Origin: Leekyejoonella antrihumi
GTDB taxonomy: Bacteria > Actinomycetota > Actinomycetes > Actinomycetales > Dermatophilaceae
Length of the DNA: 64,000 nt
Reading direction: 5' to 3'
Assembly (NCBI RefSeq): GCF_007845645.1
Contig: NZ_VCQV01000027.1
Span: forward strand, 1-64,000
Below, in pieces: positions 16,852 to 25,706 of the stretch; positions within the stretch are counted from its first letter, which is position 1, and each line of letters begins with the position of its first letter. Below the pieces are notes generated by a model that was given only the letters and a program-made list of their open reading frames with translations, made no database searches and was not told where the DNA came from. Made by a program: the position numbers and the translations under genes.

Positions 16852-18372
16852 ATGGCATTGGACACGAACCTGCGCGAGGCGTTGACCGACTCGCTGGAGT
16901 CCTTCCGCGCGGACCTCTCTCCCGACGGCCCACGGACCCCACAGGCACCGCCGGACCGCGGGCTTCGTGCCGCGTCCCGTCTGAGCAGCGCGCACCTTAG
17001 AACCCCAGAAAACTCCACTCTGATGCGGCTTTGCAATGCGCTGACGCGGGGTGAGCTGACCGCTGAGGAGCTTGTCCGGGACCTGCTCACGAGAGCGGAT
17101 GCGCTCGACCCGCAGTTGCACGCCTACGCCACCCGGTTCGACGCTCTGGCGCTGAGGGCTGCCCGGCGGTCCGACCAGCAGCGCCGCACCGGCCAGGTGA
17201 CGAGAACCCTGCATGGCATCCCGGTGGCAGTCAAGGACGTCCTGTCCACCCAGGAGGGGCCAACGACCGCGAATTCGGGGGTGTCAGCCGTGCACCTGCC
17301 AGCGGGCGAGGCGACCGCGGTGCGGAGCCTACGAGCCGCCGGGGCAATCGTGCTCGGCAAGACCACCACAATGGAGCTGGCCAGCGGCATGCCCGACCTG
17401 CACCGCCCGGACCAGGTCCCCCGCAACCCGTGGGACACCAGCCGCTGGACCGGCGGCTCGAGCTCGGGCTCGGCGGGTGGAGTGGCCGCCCAGTTGTTCC
17501 CCGCCGCCCTGGGCTCCGACACGGCCGGCAGCATCCGCACCCCAGCTGCCCTCTGTGGAGTCACCGGCTTCAAACCCACCCACACCCCCCGGCTACTGAC
17601 CGGCTGCCTGCCCCTGTCCTCAAGCATGGACAGTGTTGGGCCCATCGCCGGCTCCGCGATCGACTGTGACGTCCTGCTCGATGCCCTGATCCCCGCACGA
17701 CCACCTGGCCACGAATCGGTCAGCCTTGACCTCAAAGGTACCCGCGTCGCGGTCGAGCGCAGCCGCTTCCACGCCCCGGGTATCGACGACGACATCCAGA
17801 CGGCGTTCCAAAGCGCCCTACAGACCCTAACCGACCAAGGAGTCCAGGTCGACGAGATCGTCCTGCCTCACTACGAGTCGCTACAGGTCGCGGCCCGGGT
17901 CATCTGGACGGCCGATGCCGTCGCCCGCTACGGTCGCTACCGCGCCGGGCTCACCGAACCCACCCGCGACCTGCTGAGCGTCGGTGAGATGACCAGCGGC
18001 GCCGACTACGCGCTCGCGCAACAGTCCCGGCGCTGGGCCGAGCGAGTCTTCACCGACCTGCTCACGCCCTATGTCGCCCTGTTGAGCCCGACCAGGACCT
18101 GCCTGGCTCCGGAAGTGACCGACGCGACGATCGACTGGCAGATGAGCGCGCACAATCACACGGCCATCTGGAACCTGGTCGGCTTCCCCGCCGTCTCAGT
18201 ACCGATGGGCCTGTCCGCTACCGGTCTGCCGATTGGACTACAGATCGTCGGCGTGCGCGGCGCCGACCGGCAGACGCTAGCAGTCGCCGCACACTTCCAG
18301 TCAATGACCAGCTGGCACCGGGCCCGGCCCCCGGTCAGCTACCATCCCAGCCCGGCCCGGGAACACGCATGA
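16852..18372 (+). CDS. Amidase signature-family amidohydrolase
   Basis: A 506-aa enzyme that hydrolyses a C-N amide bond. The Ser-cisSer-Lys triad is evident: the lysine in GIPVAVKDVL, the cis-serine in the GGSSSGSAGG loop, and the nucleophile in GSDTAGSIRTPAALCGVTGFKP. The GS-rich signature spans about residues 185-235 and the length fits the family. The start at 16852 is preferred, with GAAGAGG 9 nt upstream; upstream sequence holds the operator. Its stop overlaps the racemase start by 4 nt. Substrate is unknown; cytoplasmic deacylation or deamidation of an imported amino acid derivative is inferred from context. Confidence 0.87.
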   Translation: MALDTNLREALTDSLESFRADLSPDGPRTPQAPPDRGLRAASRLSSAHLRTPENSTLMRLCNALTRGELTAEELVRDLLTRADALDPQLHAYATRFDALALRAARRSDQQRRTGQVTRTLHGIPVAVKDVLSTQEGPTTANSGVSAVHLPAGEATAVRSLRAAGAIVLGKTTTMELASGMPDLHRPDQVPRNPWDTSRWTGGSSSGSAGGVAAQLFPAALGSDTAGSIRTPAALCGVTGFKPTHTPRLLTGCLPLSSSMDSVGPIAGSAIDCDVLLDALIPARPPGHESVSLDLKGTRVAVERSRFHAPGIDDDIQTAFQSALQTLTDQGVQVDEIVLPHYESLQVAARVIWTADAVARYGRYRAGLTEPTRDLLSVGEMTSGADYALAQQSRRWAERVFTDLLTPYVALLSPTRTCLAPEVTDATIDWQMSAHNHTAIWNLVGFPAVSVPMGLSATGLPIGLQIVGVRGADRQTLAVAAHFQSMTSWHRARPPVSYHPSPAREHA

Positions 18373-19094
18373 CCGGCGCGCGCCTGGGCATCGTGGGCGG
18401 TCTCGGGCCGCTCGCCGGAGCCCACTTCTACCGCCGACTCATCGAGCTCACCCCGGCCGAAGTGGACGAAGACCACCTTGCCGTGGTCCTCATCTCCCAG
18501 CCGTCGATCCCCAGCCGCCGAAAATTTCTGGCCGACCAAGGGCCCTCCCCCGCCCCTGCGCTACAGCAGGTCGTGCGCGAACTGGAATCCCTGGGCTGTG
18601 ACCTGATCGCGATACCCTCCTCCACCACCCATGCGTTCTACGACGATATGGCGGCGGCCGTGCACACACCCATCCTCCATCTGCTCGCCGAGGTCGCCGC
18701 AGCGCTACGCAGCGCCGGTGCGCACCGGCCGGCGATGCTCGCGACGCAAGCAACCATTGACACCGGCATCTACCAGCCCCACTTCAGGCCGGACCTACGA
18801 CCCCTTTACCCCCCGCCCACGGTCCAGAACAAGATCGAGGCACTGATCAACGCCGTGAAACGCGGAGACGACGTGAAACCACTCAGCGCCGAGATCTCCA
18901 ACGTGGTCTCGGGCCCATGGACCACCCCCGCAGACAGTGTCCTGCTGGCCTGCACCGAAACCCCCCTCATCACCCCAACAACCTGCTCCCTACCAATCTT
19001 CAGCGCCACCGACATTCTCGCGCGCGCGGTCCTGAAACGCCTCCGGCCCGAACACTCCCCGGCCACGCAATGCTCCTATGGTTGGTGGACGTAA
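18369..19094 (+). CDS. Aspartate/glutamate racemase-family protein with a Cys-to-Ser change
   Basis: A 241-aa protein. GIVGGLGPLAG at residues 7-17 is the family's N-terminal motif. The first catalytic cysteine motif (usually PCNTAH) reads IPSSTTH, so Ser84 replaces Cys. The second motif is intact as LLACTETPL (Cys195). Two-cysteine members racemise aspartate or glutamate. Members with Thr/Ser at the first site exist and can act on one enantiomer or on related substrates (family knowledge). It is coupled to the amidase by an ATGA overlap. With the PLP lyase nearby, racemisation of an aspartate analogue such as cysteate is an attractive guess, not shown. Confidence 0.83.
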   Translation: MTGARLGIVGGLGPLAGAHFYRRLIELTPAEVDEDHLAVVLISQPSIPSRRKFLADQGPSPAPALQQVVRELESLGCDLIAIPSSTTHAFYDDMAAAVHTPILHLLAEVAAALRSAGAHRPAMLATQATIDTGIYQPHFRPDLRPLYPPPTVQNKIEALINAVKRGDDVKPLSAEISNVVSGPWTTPADSVLLACTETPLITPTTCSLPIFSATDILARAVLKRLRPEHSPATQCSYGWWT

Positions 19095-19448
19095 CTGCTG
19101 CGTGAAGACTGACGCCTGGTGTCGCGATGGCGACCGGGTCCGCCGCCGACCAAAGTGGCCGACTCAGACACTGCCTTTGGGGTCGCCCGCACGCTGAATC
19201 CGTAAGCGTGATGTTCTCGCAGCGGGCACGGCGTGAATGACATCGAAACCAACCACCAGCCCGCCACTCCGACCTTCCTGAAGGTTCCGAACTGGCAAAC
19301 CACAAAACTCGCCACGTCCACCCCCAAACCAACTTGTTTGATGTCGGCCGGAGTTCTGGTCTGCAGCCATGATCGCCGTCCAGAAGCTCACGAAGCAGAA
19401 GGGACAGACACCGCTGCTGTGCGAGCGAGCGCCTCGTCGTGGCGTCGG
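19095..19448. other. Intergenic region, nothing recognised
   Basis: About 350 bases between two convergent units, the racemase gene and the exported-protein gene. No ORF with family features, no clear terminator hairpin and no RNA gene were found. Confidence 0.3.
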
Positions 19449-20432
19449 TCATCCCGAGGACTGCAGGAGAGCCTCCCCTTGGACGATCTCGAAGGTCCAC
19501 GGCGAGGACGTGGTGACGGTGCCCAGGTCGCCGTGAGTTCCGCCCGAACCGACCCAAGTCGCGTGCCACACGATTCCCATCGTTGCGGTGTTCGTCTGAG
19601 CGGCCTGGGTATACCTCACGTCGCAGCCTCCCGGGGCGTGTTGGTAGGACCCGACTGAGGACGTCCACGGGGTCCCCGGCCCGGCACACAAAGAGGCCCG
19701 CAATCCGTCACCGGGATCCAGTCGCAGGTTCTGTGGTTTGACGGTGACCTGTGCCCACACTGCCCCGGCCTGCGCCTTGACGCTGAGGTTGTGCCATATC
19801 GAGGGATCCGTCCAGTACCACGTGGTGCCCTGCACCGTGGTGTACGGGACACCGTCCAGATAGACACCCGCCGGTGACGTCGGCACCTTCGGTCCCGGGA
19901 TGCTCATCGACGCGAAGGCCTGCTTCGCCAGCTGCCCGGGGGTGATTGTCGGGCCTTTGGGTGGCCCCGCCCGCCAGACCGGCTTCGGTGGAGACCAGGT
20001 CACGCCCTTGCCCGTCCGCTGTGGCGCGGTCCCGCACACGGCGAGGTAGATCGATCCTTGGCCCTTCGGGTGCCCTTGCCAGAGCGTCGGATTGTACGGC
20101 GGTTGCGGGCTCTCGATCCGCATGTAGCAGCCGGTCGCCTGGTCGAACGTCCCGTTGGGGCCTGAGCAGGGCACGGTCGCCGTTCCCACGCTGCACTGGC
20201 CCACCGCCGGCGAACCGCCTTTTGGAGGCTTGCCGCGCTTGGGGGGCGGGCCTCCCTTGGGAGGTTGAGTGACGGGTGGTCCGCCTGGATCATGCACACC
20301 GCATCGCGCGACACCTCTGATGATGATGCACCCGCTCGGTGTGCCCTGAGCTGCCGCACTCGTGGTGAAGCCGATGGCCATAGCCAGCGCCGCCGCCGAC
20401 GCCCCAGCAGTCAGTGCTGCCCGGGTACGCAT
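19449..20432 (-). CDS. Secreted protein of unknown function, proline/glycine-rich N-terminal region
   Basis: A 327-aa protein. A signal peptide is clear: an Arg-containing start, the hydrophobic AALAMAIGFTTSAAA, then AQG. Residues about 40-75 form a low-complexity PPKGGPPPKRGKPPKGG segment. The rest has paired cysteines (CSVGTATVPC, CYMRIES, LAVC, SLCAG, GGCDV) and many Trp and Tyr residues, suggesting a disulfide-stabilised exported domain. The start at 20432 overlaps the upstream lipoprotein gene by 22 nt. It is the distal gene of the pilus cluster, where similar exported proteins occur in actinomycetes, so a cell-surface role with the pilus is plausible. No family recognised. Confidence 0.72.
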   Translation of the reverse strand: MRTRAALTAGASAAALAMAIGFTTSAAAQGTPSGCIIIRGVARCGVHDPGGPPVTQPPKGGPPPKRGKPPKGGSPAVGQCSVGTATVPCSGPNGTFDQATGCYMRIESPQPPYNPTLWQGHPKGQGSIYLAVCGTAPQRTGKGVTWSPPKPVWRAGPPKGPTITPGQLAKQAFASMSIPGPKVPTSPAGVYLDGVPYTTVQGTTWYWTDPSIWHNLSVKAQAGAVWAQVTVKPQNLRLDPGDGLRASLCAGPGTPWTSSVGSYQHAPGGCDVRYTQAAQTNTATMGIVWHATWVGSGGTHGDLGTVTTSSPWTFEIVQGEALLQSSG

Positions 20433-21049
20433 GTCTTGCTCGAGTCGGTGACCTGCGATACGCCCCAACGGTCGTTGACCTTAATGACTGTCACGCTCAC
20501 CAAATAGGGCGGCTTCGGGAAGCTCGCGGGCGGGGGTGACCCATACGGCTTGCCCGTCTTGGCATACACCGGTTGCCATCCGGATCCGACGGTCGGGCAG
20601 TCCCACAGTCGCACACGGGTTGGGCTGACCTGGTTGACGGTGACGCGTGGGTGTCCGGGCGTTCCAACGAACTTCACCCCATTGCTGTGGTACTGGAGCA
20701 ATGTGTACATCTCCTTGGACCGCCAGGGGTCAAAGGTATAGGGGAGGAAGTTAGCGGCGCCCGCGTAGACGCCCGCGACGCCAAGCGGGTGCTTCGCCGC
20801 TTCTGCGTCAGCGGCGTAGTACTTCGTGTATGCGGTGATCGCGGGTTCCGCGGCCGGGTCCACCGACGTCGTGGTCGGCGCCGGCGGCGCGGTCCTGGTG
20901 CTGGTCGTGGGGGTGCTGCTGACCGGTGTCGACGTGGGGCTGGTGCCGGTCTTGTCGCCGCCGCTGCTGCACGCGGTGACGACGGCCAGCAGCATGACGG
21001 CCGCCGCCCCGGTGGTGAGGGCTCGTCGAGTGTTCACGGGTGCCTCCAT
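20411..21049 (-). CDS. Lipoprotein of unknown function in the pilus cluster
   Basis: A 212-aa lipoprotein with lipobox AVVTAC (Cys27), then a long Ser/Thr/Pro linker of about 45 residues. A small domain follows with EPAITAYTKYYAADAEAAKHP and a C-terminal part ending SVTVIKVNDRWGVSQV. This resembles the NTF2-like lipoproteins that actinomycetes encode beside Tad genes; that resemblance is by pattern only. The start at 21049 lies 3 nt after the large LysM/BTAD gene stop. Anchored outside the membrane, it may assist pilus assembly. Confidence 0.75.
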   Translation of the reverse strand: MEAPVNTRRALTTGAAAVMLLAVVTACSSGGDKTGTSPTSTPVSSTPTTSTRTAPPAPTTTSVDPAAEPAITAYTKYYAADAEAAKHPLGVAGVYAGAANFLPYTFDPWRSKEMYTLLQYHSNGVKFVGTPGHPRVTVNQVSPTRVRLWDCPTVGSGWQPVYAKTGKPYGSPPPASFPKPPYLVSVTVIKVNDRWGVSQVTDSSKTCVPGQH

Positions 21050-21052
21050 CGG

Positions 21053-24000
21053 TCAGCTGGCCTCACGTGTGTCGGTGAGCCACTTGTGGTTCGTCATGAT
21101 CGTCTCGCTTCGGTCCGACAGGGGGGCTGGAACGGCGTCGATTTCTTCGGTGCGGTTGCACAGCTCGGTCAGCAGCTTCATTGCCTGTTCCCGGTTTCCG
21201 CCGGCTTCCAGGGCGCTGGCGATGTCCAGGTAGGGGATATCGGTGTGGGGTGCGGCCAGCGCGGCGATCTCGCCGGCTGCTCGGGCGCGGTGCGGGTCCC
21301 CGGCCTGCAGGGCGTCGGTGGCGACGACGTGCGCCACGTCGATGATCGCGCAGACCAGGTGCTGGTCGATCCGGTCGCCGGCGCCGATCCACGCGCCGCC
21401 GCCCTTGCGGATGCCGGTGAACGGCTCGCCGGTGACCAGCCGCAGGGCGGTGGCCAGGTCGCCGATGCCGTCGGCTCCGCGTGCCTGTCCGCGTAGCCGC
21501 AGCCGGCGGAGCAGGTCCGCGTCGTAGAGCACCCCGACGACCTGGTAGACCCCGGTCCCGCGCTGTTGCGCGGCGGGAGACCGACGCGCATCGGGCAGGT
21601 ACGGTTCGCCGGTGCGCGGGTCGTCTGCGAGCCAGGTGCGCAGCACGTTGATGATCTTGCGGACCCGGTCCGGTCGGATGCGGAACGCGTCGGCGACCTC
21701 CTCGACCGTGGCTCCCCTGGCTCCTCGACTGGCGAGGTAGGCGAGCAGCTCGGTGAAGTAGGGCTTGCGCCCGGTGGCCTCGCAGCGGGGCCCGAAGGTG
21801 GTGGCGTGCACGGGGCCGAGGACGGCGACCCGGGCGATGGTGGAGTCGGGGTCGAACCAGGCGGTCACCTCGGCGTCCAGCTGCGGGTCGCTGTCCTGAA
21901 TGGCCCGACTGACGGGTTCGGTGACGCGGGGAGCCAACACGGCCAGGTCCTCGGTGGTGGTGGCCGCTTCCTGGACGTAGGCCTGGTCGTCGGCCTCGAG
22001 CAGGCTGGTGGTCTCCCCCGCGTCATTCGCGGCGTCGGGGTGGGGGTCGTGGCGGGGTAGGACGTGCTCGGCGCGGATCGCGCCGGCATCGTCGGCGAAG
22101 GCCCGCCACCCGCCGGAGGCGTTCTGGTCGGCGGTCATGGGCCGGTCGTCCGGGTTGTCGCTGCAGGCCAGCAGGGCGGCGCAGCCACGCGCCTCGTCGC
22201 CGCTCAGTCCGACCGCGGTGACGGTCAGTCCGACGCTGGGCACGCTGAGCTGCCGGCGGCCATCGATGGTGAGCGTGGTGCCCTCGGCCCGGTCGGCGTC
22301 GCCGGACTGGTCGGTGCCGACGGCCAGCAGGCCGGCCCCGGTCCGCGACCGGTGCTCGTGCAGGTACGCGGCGAGCCGACCGATGGCCTCGGCGTCGGTG
22401 GGGTCGGCGATGACCGCTCGGGCCGGCCAGGCCTCGTCGCCGAGCTGCTGGGCGCGGCCGGTGGCCGCGTCGGTGTCCTCCTGCTCCGCCCGGGCGGCGA
22501 TGACGTGGGCGGCGCGCAGCGCGGACGCCGCTGCCCGCGGGCCGTCCGCGGCGGTGTGCGACTGGATCCGGGGGCTGATCGCGGCGAGCTCCTCGCCGAC
22601 CCCGACGCAGTCCACCTGCACCTGGTCCGACCAGGGATGGCAGGCCAGTCCGGCCGTGACGTGGCGCAGGAAGTCCCGGCCGAACTCGCGGTGGCCGGTC
22701 AGGTTCAGTACGCCGAAGTGTTCCAGGTTCAGCAGCCAGGCCGACTCGTCCTCGGCGGTCCCGATCACCACCAGTAGTGGCCAGGGCGCCGGCTGCCCCA
22801 CCGGCACGTCCTGTTCATCCGGGCTTGAGAGGGTCCGGGCCCAGACCCGCCGGTGGTCGGCCCGGGTTGCCCACGGCTCCGGCAGATCAGCTGACTGGGC
22901 CAGGTGCAGGAGCAGGTCGGTGCCGTCGATCTGGGCGGCGGCGACCTGCGGAAGCGTGGCACCGGTGGTGCCGTAGTGGGCGGCCAGGTCCCGCAGCGTG
23001 TGGTCGATCGCGTCGACGTCCACGGGTGCCAGGGCCGCGGCATGGGTGATCGCGGACTCCACCGGGGTCAGGTCCGGTGGTGGTAGCGCGATCGCCCGAC
23101 CGGGGCGCCGGTGGCGCAGCTGCTGACGGCGCCGGGTGCGCAGCAGCCGCAGCAGGCCGCCGACCAGCAGCACGCCCGCGCCGCCGAGGGCGACCTGTCC
23201 CCACGGGACGGCCTGCTGCGCGTGGGCGACGGCGGTCTGCTCGTCCCCCAGGGCTCGAGGGCGGCGCGCCATCGGGTCGGCATTCGTAACCGAGGGCGTG
23301 GGTGCCGGTGATGGGACCACGTGGCCGTGGCCGGTGTTTGGAAGGTCCGGGCGGTCACCGGGTGTCGCCCCGGGTGCGCGTCGCGTCGACCCCGGAGCGG
23401 GAGCAGTGCCGACCGTGGATCCCTCGGGCGTCGGGGGCTGCTGCGCGTGCGCGGCAACGTGCGTCGAGGCATGCGTCCTGGGGTGGGTGACGGTGTGTCC
23501 GCTGGGGACGGTCAGGGTCCACCCGGGGCGGATCAGGTTCGGGTTCGCCAGCCTCTGCCCGCCGGGTTCGTCCCGGTCGGCGTTGGCTGCCCAGAGGGCC
23601 TGCCAGGTGGCGCCTTGGGCGGCGGCGAGGGTAGACAGGCAGTCCCCCTCCCGCACGGTGACGACGGTGTCCGCCGGGCCGGACGTGCTGGTGGAGGTGG
23701 TGGCGGGCAGGGTGAGCCGCTGCCCCGGGCTGATCTCCAGCGAGGGGCCGATCTGCGGGTTGAGGGCGACGATCTGGGGGTAGCGCATCGGGTCGCCGAG
23801 CTGGGTCTGCGCGATGCGCCACAGCGTGTCGTGCCGGCGCACCACATACACCCGATCAGATGCGGTGGTGGGCTGCGGTGCCGGGGAGGAGGATTCAGCC
23901 CCACGGGCCGTTGCAGGTCTCGGGGCGGCGCCGGGCGTGGCGGGTGCGCCCGTCGCCACGGTGGGTTGGCCGGCTGCTGCGGGTAACGGTGCGGCGGACA

Positions 24001-24382
24001 CCGTCGTGGTGGGCCCGACCGTGGTCAGGACCATCAGCATCACCGCGCCGACCAGGGCGGCTGCGGGGCGCGCCGACCATTCCAGGCCCCGCATCGGGTC
24101 GGCGGCGCGGGCGCCCCGGGTGCGCATCGCCGCGGCCAGCTCCCGGATCACCGCCACGGTGAAGCCCGCCCACGCCAGCGCGCCGACGAGCAGCAGGACA
24201 CCGACCAGGACCCCGCCGGACTGGTCTCGGGTGGCCAGGTCCGCCCACATGCCCGCGGGACCGGGCACATGCCGCGGCAGCAGGCCGGCCCGGGTCACGG
24301 CCAGCGGTGCGCCGGCGATGATCCCGACCAGCACGGCCAGGGACAGCAGGCCGCGCACCAGGATGCCGATACGTCGCATCAT
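21053..24382 (-). CDS. Membrane protein with two LysM domains and a C-terminal BTAD domain
   Basis: A 1109-aa protein. Three N-terminal hydrophobic segments lie near residues 6-28, 55-80 and 108-130. LysM domain 1 is DRVYVVRRHDTLWRIAQTQLGD to GQRLTLP. LysM domain 2 starts VTVREGDCLSTLAAAQG and ends WTLTVPSG. A Pro/Thr-rich linker follows, then a fourth membrane segment (WGQVALGGAGVLLVGGLLRLL), then a large cytoplasmic region. That region ends with a winged-helix-like segment (GATVEEVADAFRIRPDRVRKIINVLRTWL) and a helical repeat region of the bacterial transcriptional activator type. The start at 24382 overlaps the previous gene (ATGA). Such proteins occur in actinobacterial Tad loci. Binding peptidoglycan outside while a regulator-like domain sits inside is inferred. 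Confidence 0.82.
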   Translation of the reverse strand: MMRRIGILVRGLLSLAVLVGIIAGAPLAVTRAGLLPRHVPGPAGMWADLATRDQSGGVLVGVLLLVGALAWAGFTVAVIRELAAAMRTRGARAADPMRGLEWSARPAAALVGAVMLMVLTTVGPTTTVSAAPLPAAAGQPTVATGAPATPGAAPRPATARGAESSSPAPQPTTASDRVYVVRRHDTLWRIAQTQLGDPMRYPQIVALNPQIGPSLEISPGQRLTLPATTSTSTSGPADTVVTVREGDCLSTLAAAQGATWQALWAANADRDEPGGQRLANPNLIRPGWTLTVPSGHTVTHPRTHASTHVAAHAQQPPTPEGSTVGTAPAPGSTRRAPGATPGDRPDLPNTGHGHVVPSPAPTPSVTNADPMARRPRALGDEQTAVAHAQQAVPWGQVALGGAGVLLVGGLLRLLRTRRRQQLRHRRPGRAIALPPPDLTPVESAITHAAALAPVDVDAIDHTLRDLAAHYGTTGATLPQVAAAQIDGTDLLLHLAQSADLPEPWATRADHRRVWARTLSSPDEQDVPVGQPAPWPLLVVIGTAEDESAWLLNLEHFGVLNLTGHREFGRDFLRHVTAGLACHPWSDQVQVDCVGVGEELAAISPRIQSHTAADGPRAAASALRAAHVIAARAEQEDTDAATGRAQQLGDEAWPARAVIADPTDAEAIGRLAAYLHEHRSRTGAGLLAVGTDQSGDADRAEGTTLTIDGRRQLSVPSVGLTVTAVGLSGDEARGCAALLACSDNPDDRPMTADQNASGGWRAFADDAGAIRAEHVLPRHDPHPDAANDAGETTSLLEADDQAYVQEAATTTEDLAVLAPRVTEPVSRAIQDSDPQLDAEVTAWFDPDSTIARVAVLGPVHATTFGPRCEATGRKPYFTELLAYLASRGARGATVEEVADAFRIRPDRVRKIINVLRTWLADDPRTGEPYLPDARRSPAAQQRGTGVYQVVGVLYDADLLRRLRLRGQARGADGIGDLATALRLVTGEPFTGIRKGGGAWIGAGDRIDQHLVCAIIDVAHVVATDALQAGDPHRARAAGEIAALAAPHTDIPYLDIASALEAGGNREQAMKLLTELCNRTEEIDAVPAPLSDRSETIMTNHKWLTDTREAS

Positions 24383-24846
24383 TGTCCTTTCGTGACGCCG
24401 ATCTCCAGGCGGGCGGTGGCGGTGCGGGTCACGCTGAACCGGCGAGCAAGGACCGGCGCGGTCCCCGACTCGGTGACGGTGACCTCGATGAGGCCGGGCC
24501 CAATCACGGCCACGGTGCCTGGTGTCCCGGCCTGGGCCAGGAACGCCTGGGCGGCGGCCATCGCGACCTGGTCCCCTGCGCCGGTGTCGCGTTGCCGGGG
24601 GTCGATGGATCCCGCTGCGGCCCGGGCCGCCTCGGCCGCGACCGTGTCGGCGTGGGTGGCCAGCCGGATCTGGGCGCCGACGTCGGCGACCAGGCCGACC
24701 GCGATCATCATGGCCGCGACGATCACCGCCATCCAGACGGCGGAGAACCCGGACTCGCCGTGGCCAGGAGTGCCGCCGTGCACGAGCCGGTGGAGGGCGC
24801 GTCGAACGAGTCTCGTCGCCGTGCCATGGGTGAGTGGCGTGGTCAT
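24379..24846 (-). CDS. TadE/TadG-like pilus assembly protein (Rv3654c-like)
   Basis: A 155-aa protein with one N-terminal membrane segment (VWMAVIVAAMMIAVGLVADVGAQ) preceded by ESGFSAVW. The glycine-phenylalanine cut-site pattern of type IV-like pilins is present. The glutamate at +5 is replaced by tryptophan, as in the Rv3654c-type actinobacterial members (SATVW pattern). The remainder (HADTVAAEAARAAAG and a beta-rich C-terminus) is typical of minor pilins. The start at 24846 overlaps the upstream TadE gene by 4 nt. It probably forms part of the Flp pilus base or tip. Confidence 0.75.
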   Translation of the reverse strand: MTTPLTHGTATRLVRRALHRLVHGGTPGHGESGFSAVWMAVIVAAMMIAVGLVADVGAQIRLATHADTVAAEAARAAAGSIDPRQRDTGAGDQVAMAAAQAFLAQAGTPGTVAVIGPGLIEVTVTESGTAPVLARRFSVTRTATARLEIGVTKGQ

Positions 24847-25274
24847 GGCTGTGTTCTCCACGGGTCGACCGGGCTGATCGCGGTGGAGGTGATGGTCCGG
24901 GTCCCGGGGAGGCCGGGCGCACCCACGTCGGACAGCCGCACCTGGCACGTGATCGTCACGCGGACGACCCCGGGGTGCCCGGTCCACGCCGAGGTGTCCA
25001 CGGATACCTGCGGCCCGCCCACGCAGATCAGGTGCTGGGCGGCCAGGGTCCTGGCCGCCCGGGCGGCGGCTGCGCCCTGCGCTGCCCCCGGGGTCAGGGC
25101 CAGGCTCGCGGACCGGGCCGCCGGGCCGCTGACGGCGCCGGCCGCGTTGGCGGCGACCATCACTCGCCCGGCCACGACGACCAGGGCGAACATCAGCAGC
25201 AGCGCCGGCGTCAGGATCGCCACCTCGATGGCGGCGAACCCGTCCTCATCGCGGCTCAGACGGTGAACGGTCAT
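24843..25274 (-). CDS. TadE-like minor pilin
   Basis: A 143-aa protein. The class III pilin-like signal EDGFAAIEVAILTPALLLMFALVVV has the expected G|F cut site, the +5 glutamate and a long hydrophobic helix. A helical stretch rich in Ala and a C-terminal beta domain with paired cysteines (LICVG, ITCQV) follow. Start and stop both overlap neighbours in ATGA form, so it is translated in one tightly coupled series. Role: a minor pilin or assembly factor of the Tad pilus. Confidence 0.8.
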   Translation of the reverse strand: MTVHRLSRDEDGFAAIEVAILTPALLLMFALVVVAGRVMVAANAAGAVSGPAARSASLALTPGAAQGAAAARAARTLAAQHLICVGGPQVSVDTSAWTGHPGVVRVTITCQVRLSDVGAPGLPGTRTITSTAISPVDPWRTQP

Positions 25275-25675
25275 GGCACCCATCTCTCCACCGCCCCGGT
25301 CGAGCTCTGCGTGACGCTGGCCGGGACCCCGGGCAGTGGAAGGATCCGGGTGACCTCCGTGGTGCATGAGATCGTCACCGTCGCAGCGCCTCCCGATCCG
25401 GTCACTCGGGTGCCGGCCTGGGTGACCGAGCCGAGGAACGAGTACGCCTGGGCGACCCCGTCCGCGACGGTGGCATGCTGCACGGTCGCGGCGCGGACAC
25501 CGGCCGCGGCCGCGCCCTGGCAGGTCTCGCGGGCGTTGTACCAGAACGCCGCCTGGAAGCAGCCGAACGTCAGCGCCAGCACGATCGGCATCATGACCGC
25601 CCACTCCACCGCGACCAGGCCGGACTCGCACGCCAAGCGGCGAACCAGGCCTGGCTGGATGGTCATGGCGATCAC
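25271..25675 (-). CDS. TadE-like minor pilin
   Basis: A 134-aa protein with the pilin-like signal CESGLVAVEWAVMMPIVLALTFGCFQAAFWY: a G|L cut site, glutamate at +5 and a hydrophobic helix. The C-terminal region has paired cysteines (ETCQG, ISCTTE). A GTG at 25675 has AAGGGG 6-7 nt upstream and is preferred; ATG at 25666 is the alternative. With the two following genes it forms a set of three pilin-like proteins behind the Flp gene. The order Flp, TadE, TadE-like, TadG-like is the usual one. Confidence 0.8.
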   Translation of the reverse strand: MIAMTIQPGLVRRLACESGLVAVEWAVMMPIVLALTFGCFQAAFWYNARETCQGAAAAGVRAATVQHATVADGVAQAYSFLGSVTQAGTRVTGSGGAATVTISCTTEVTRILPLPGVPASVTQSSTGAVERWVP

Positions 25676-25706
25676 GGCATACCCCTTCGCGAGGTGGGTC
25701 GAGGTG

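Noticed and set aside
24383-24922. N-terminal extension of the LysM-BTAD protein to 1289 aa
   Set aside because: The added 180 residues are Arg/His/Pro-rich and overlap two pilin-like genes; ATG 24382 with an ATGA overlap fits the operon pattern.
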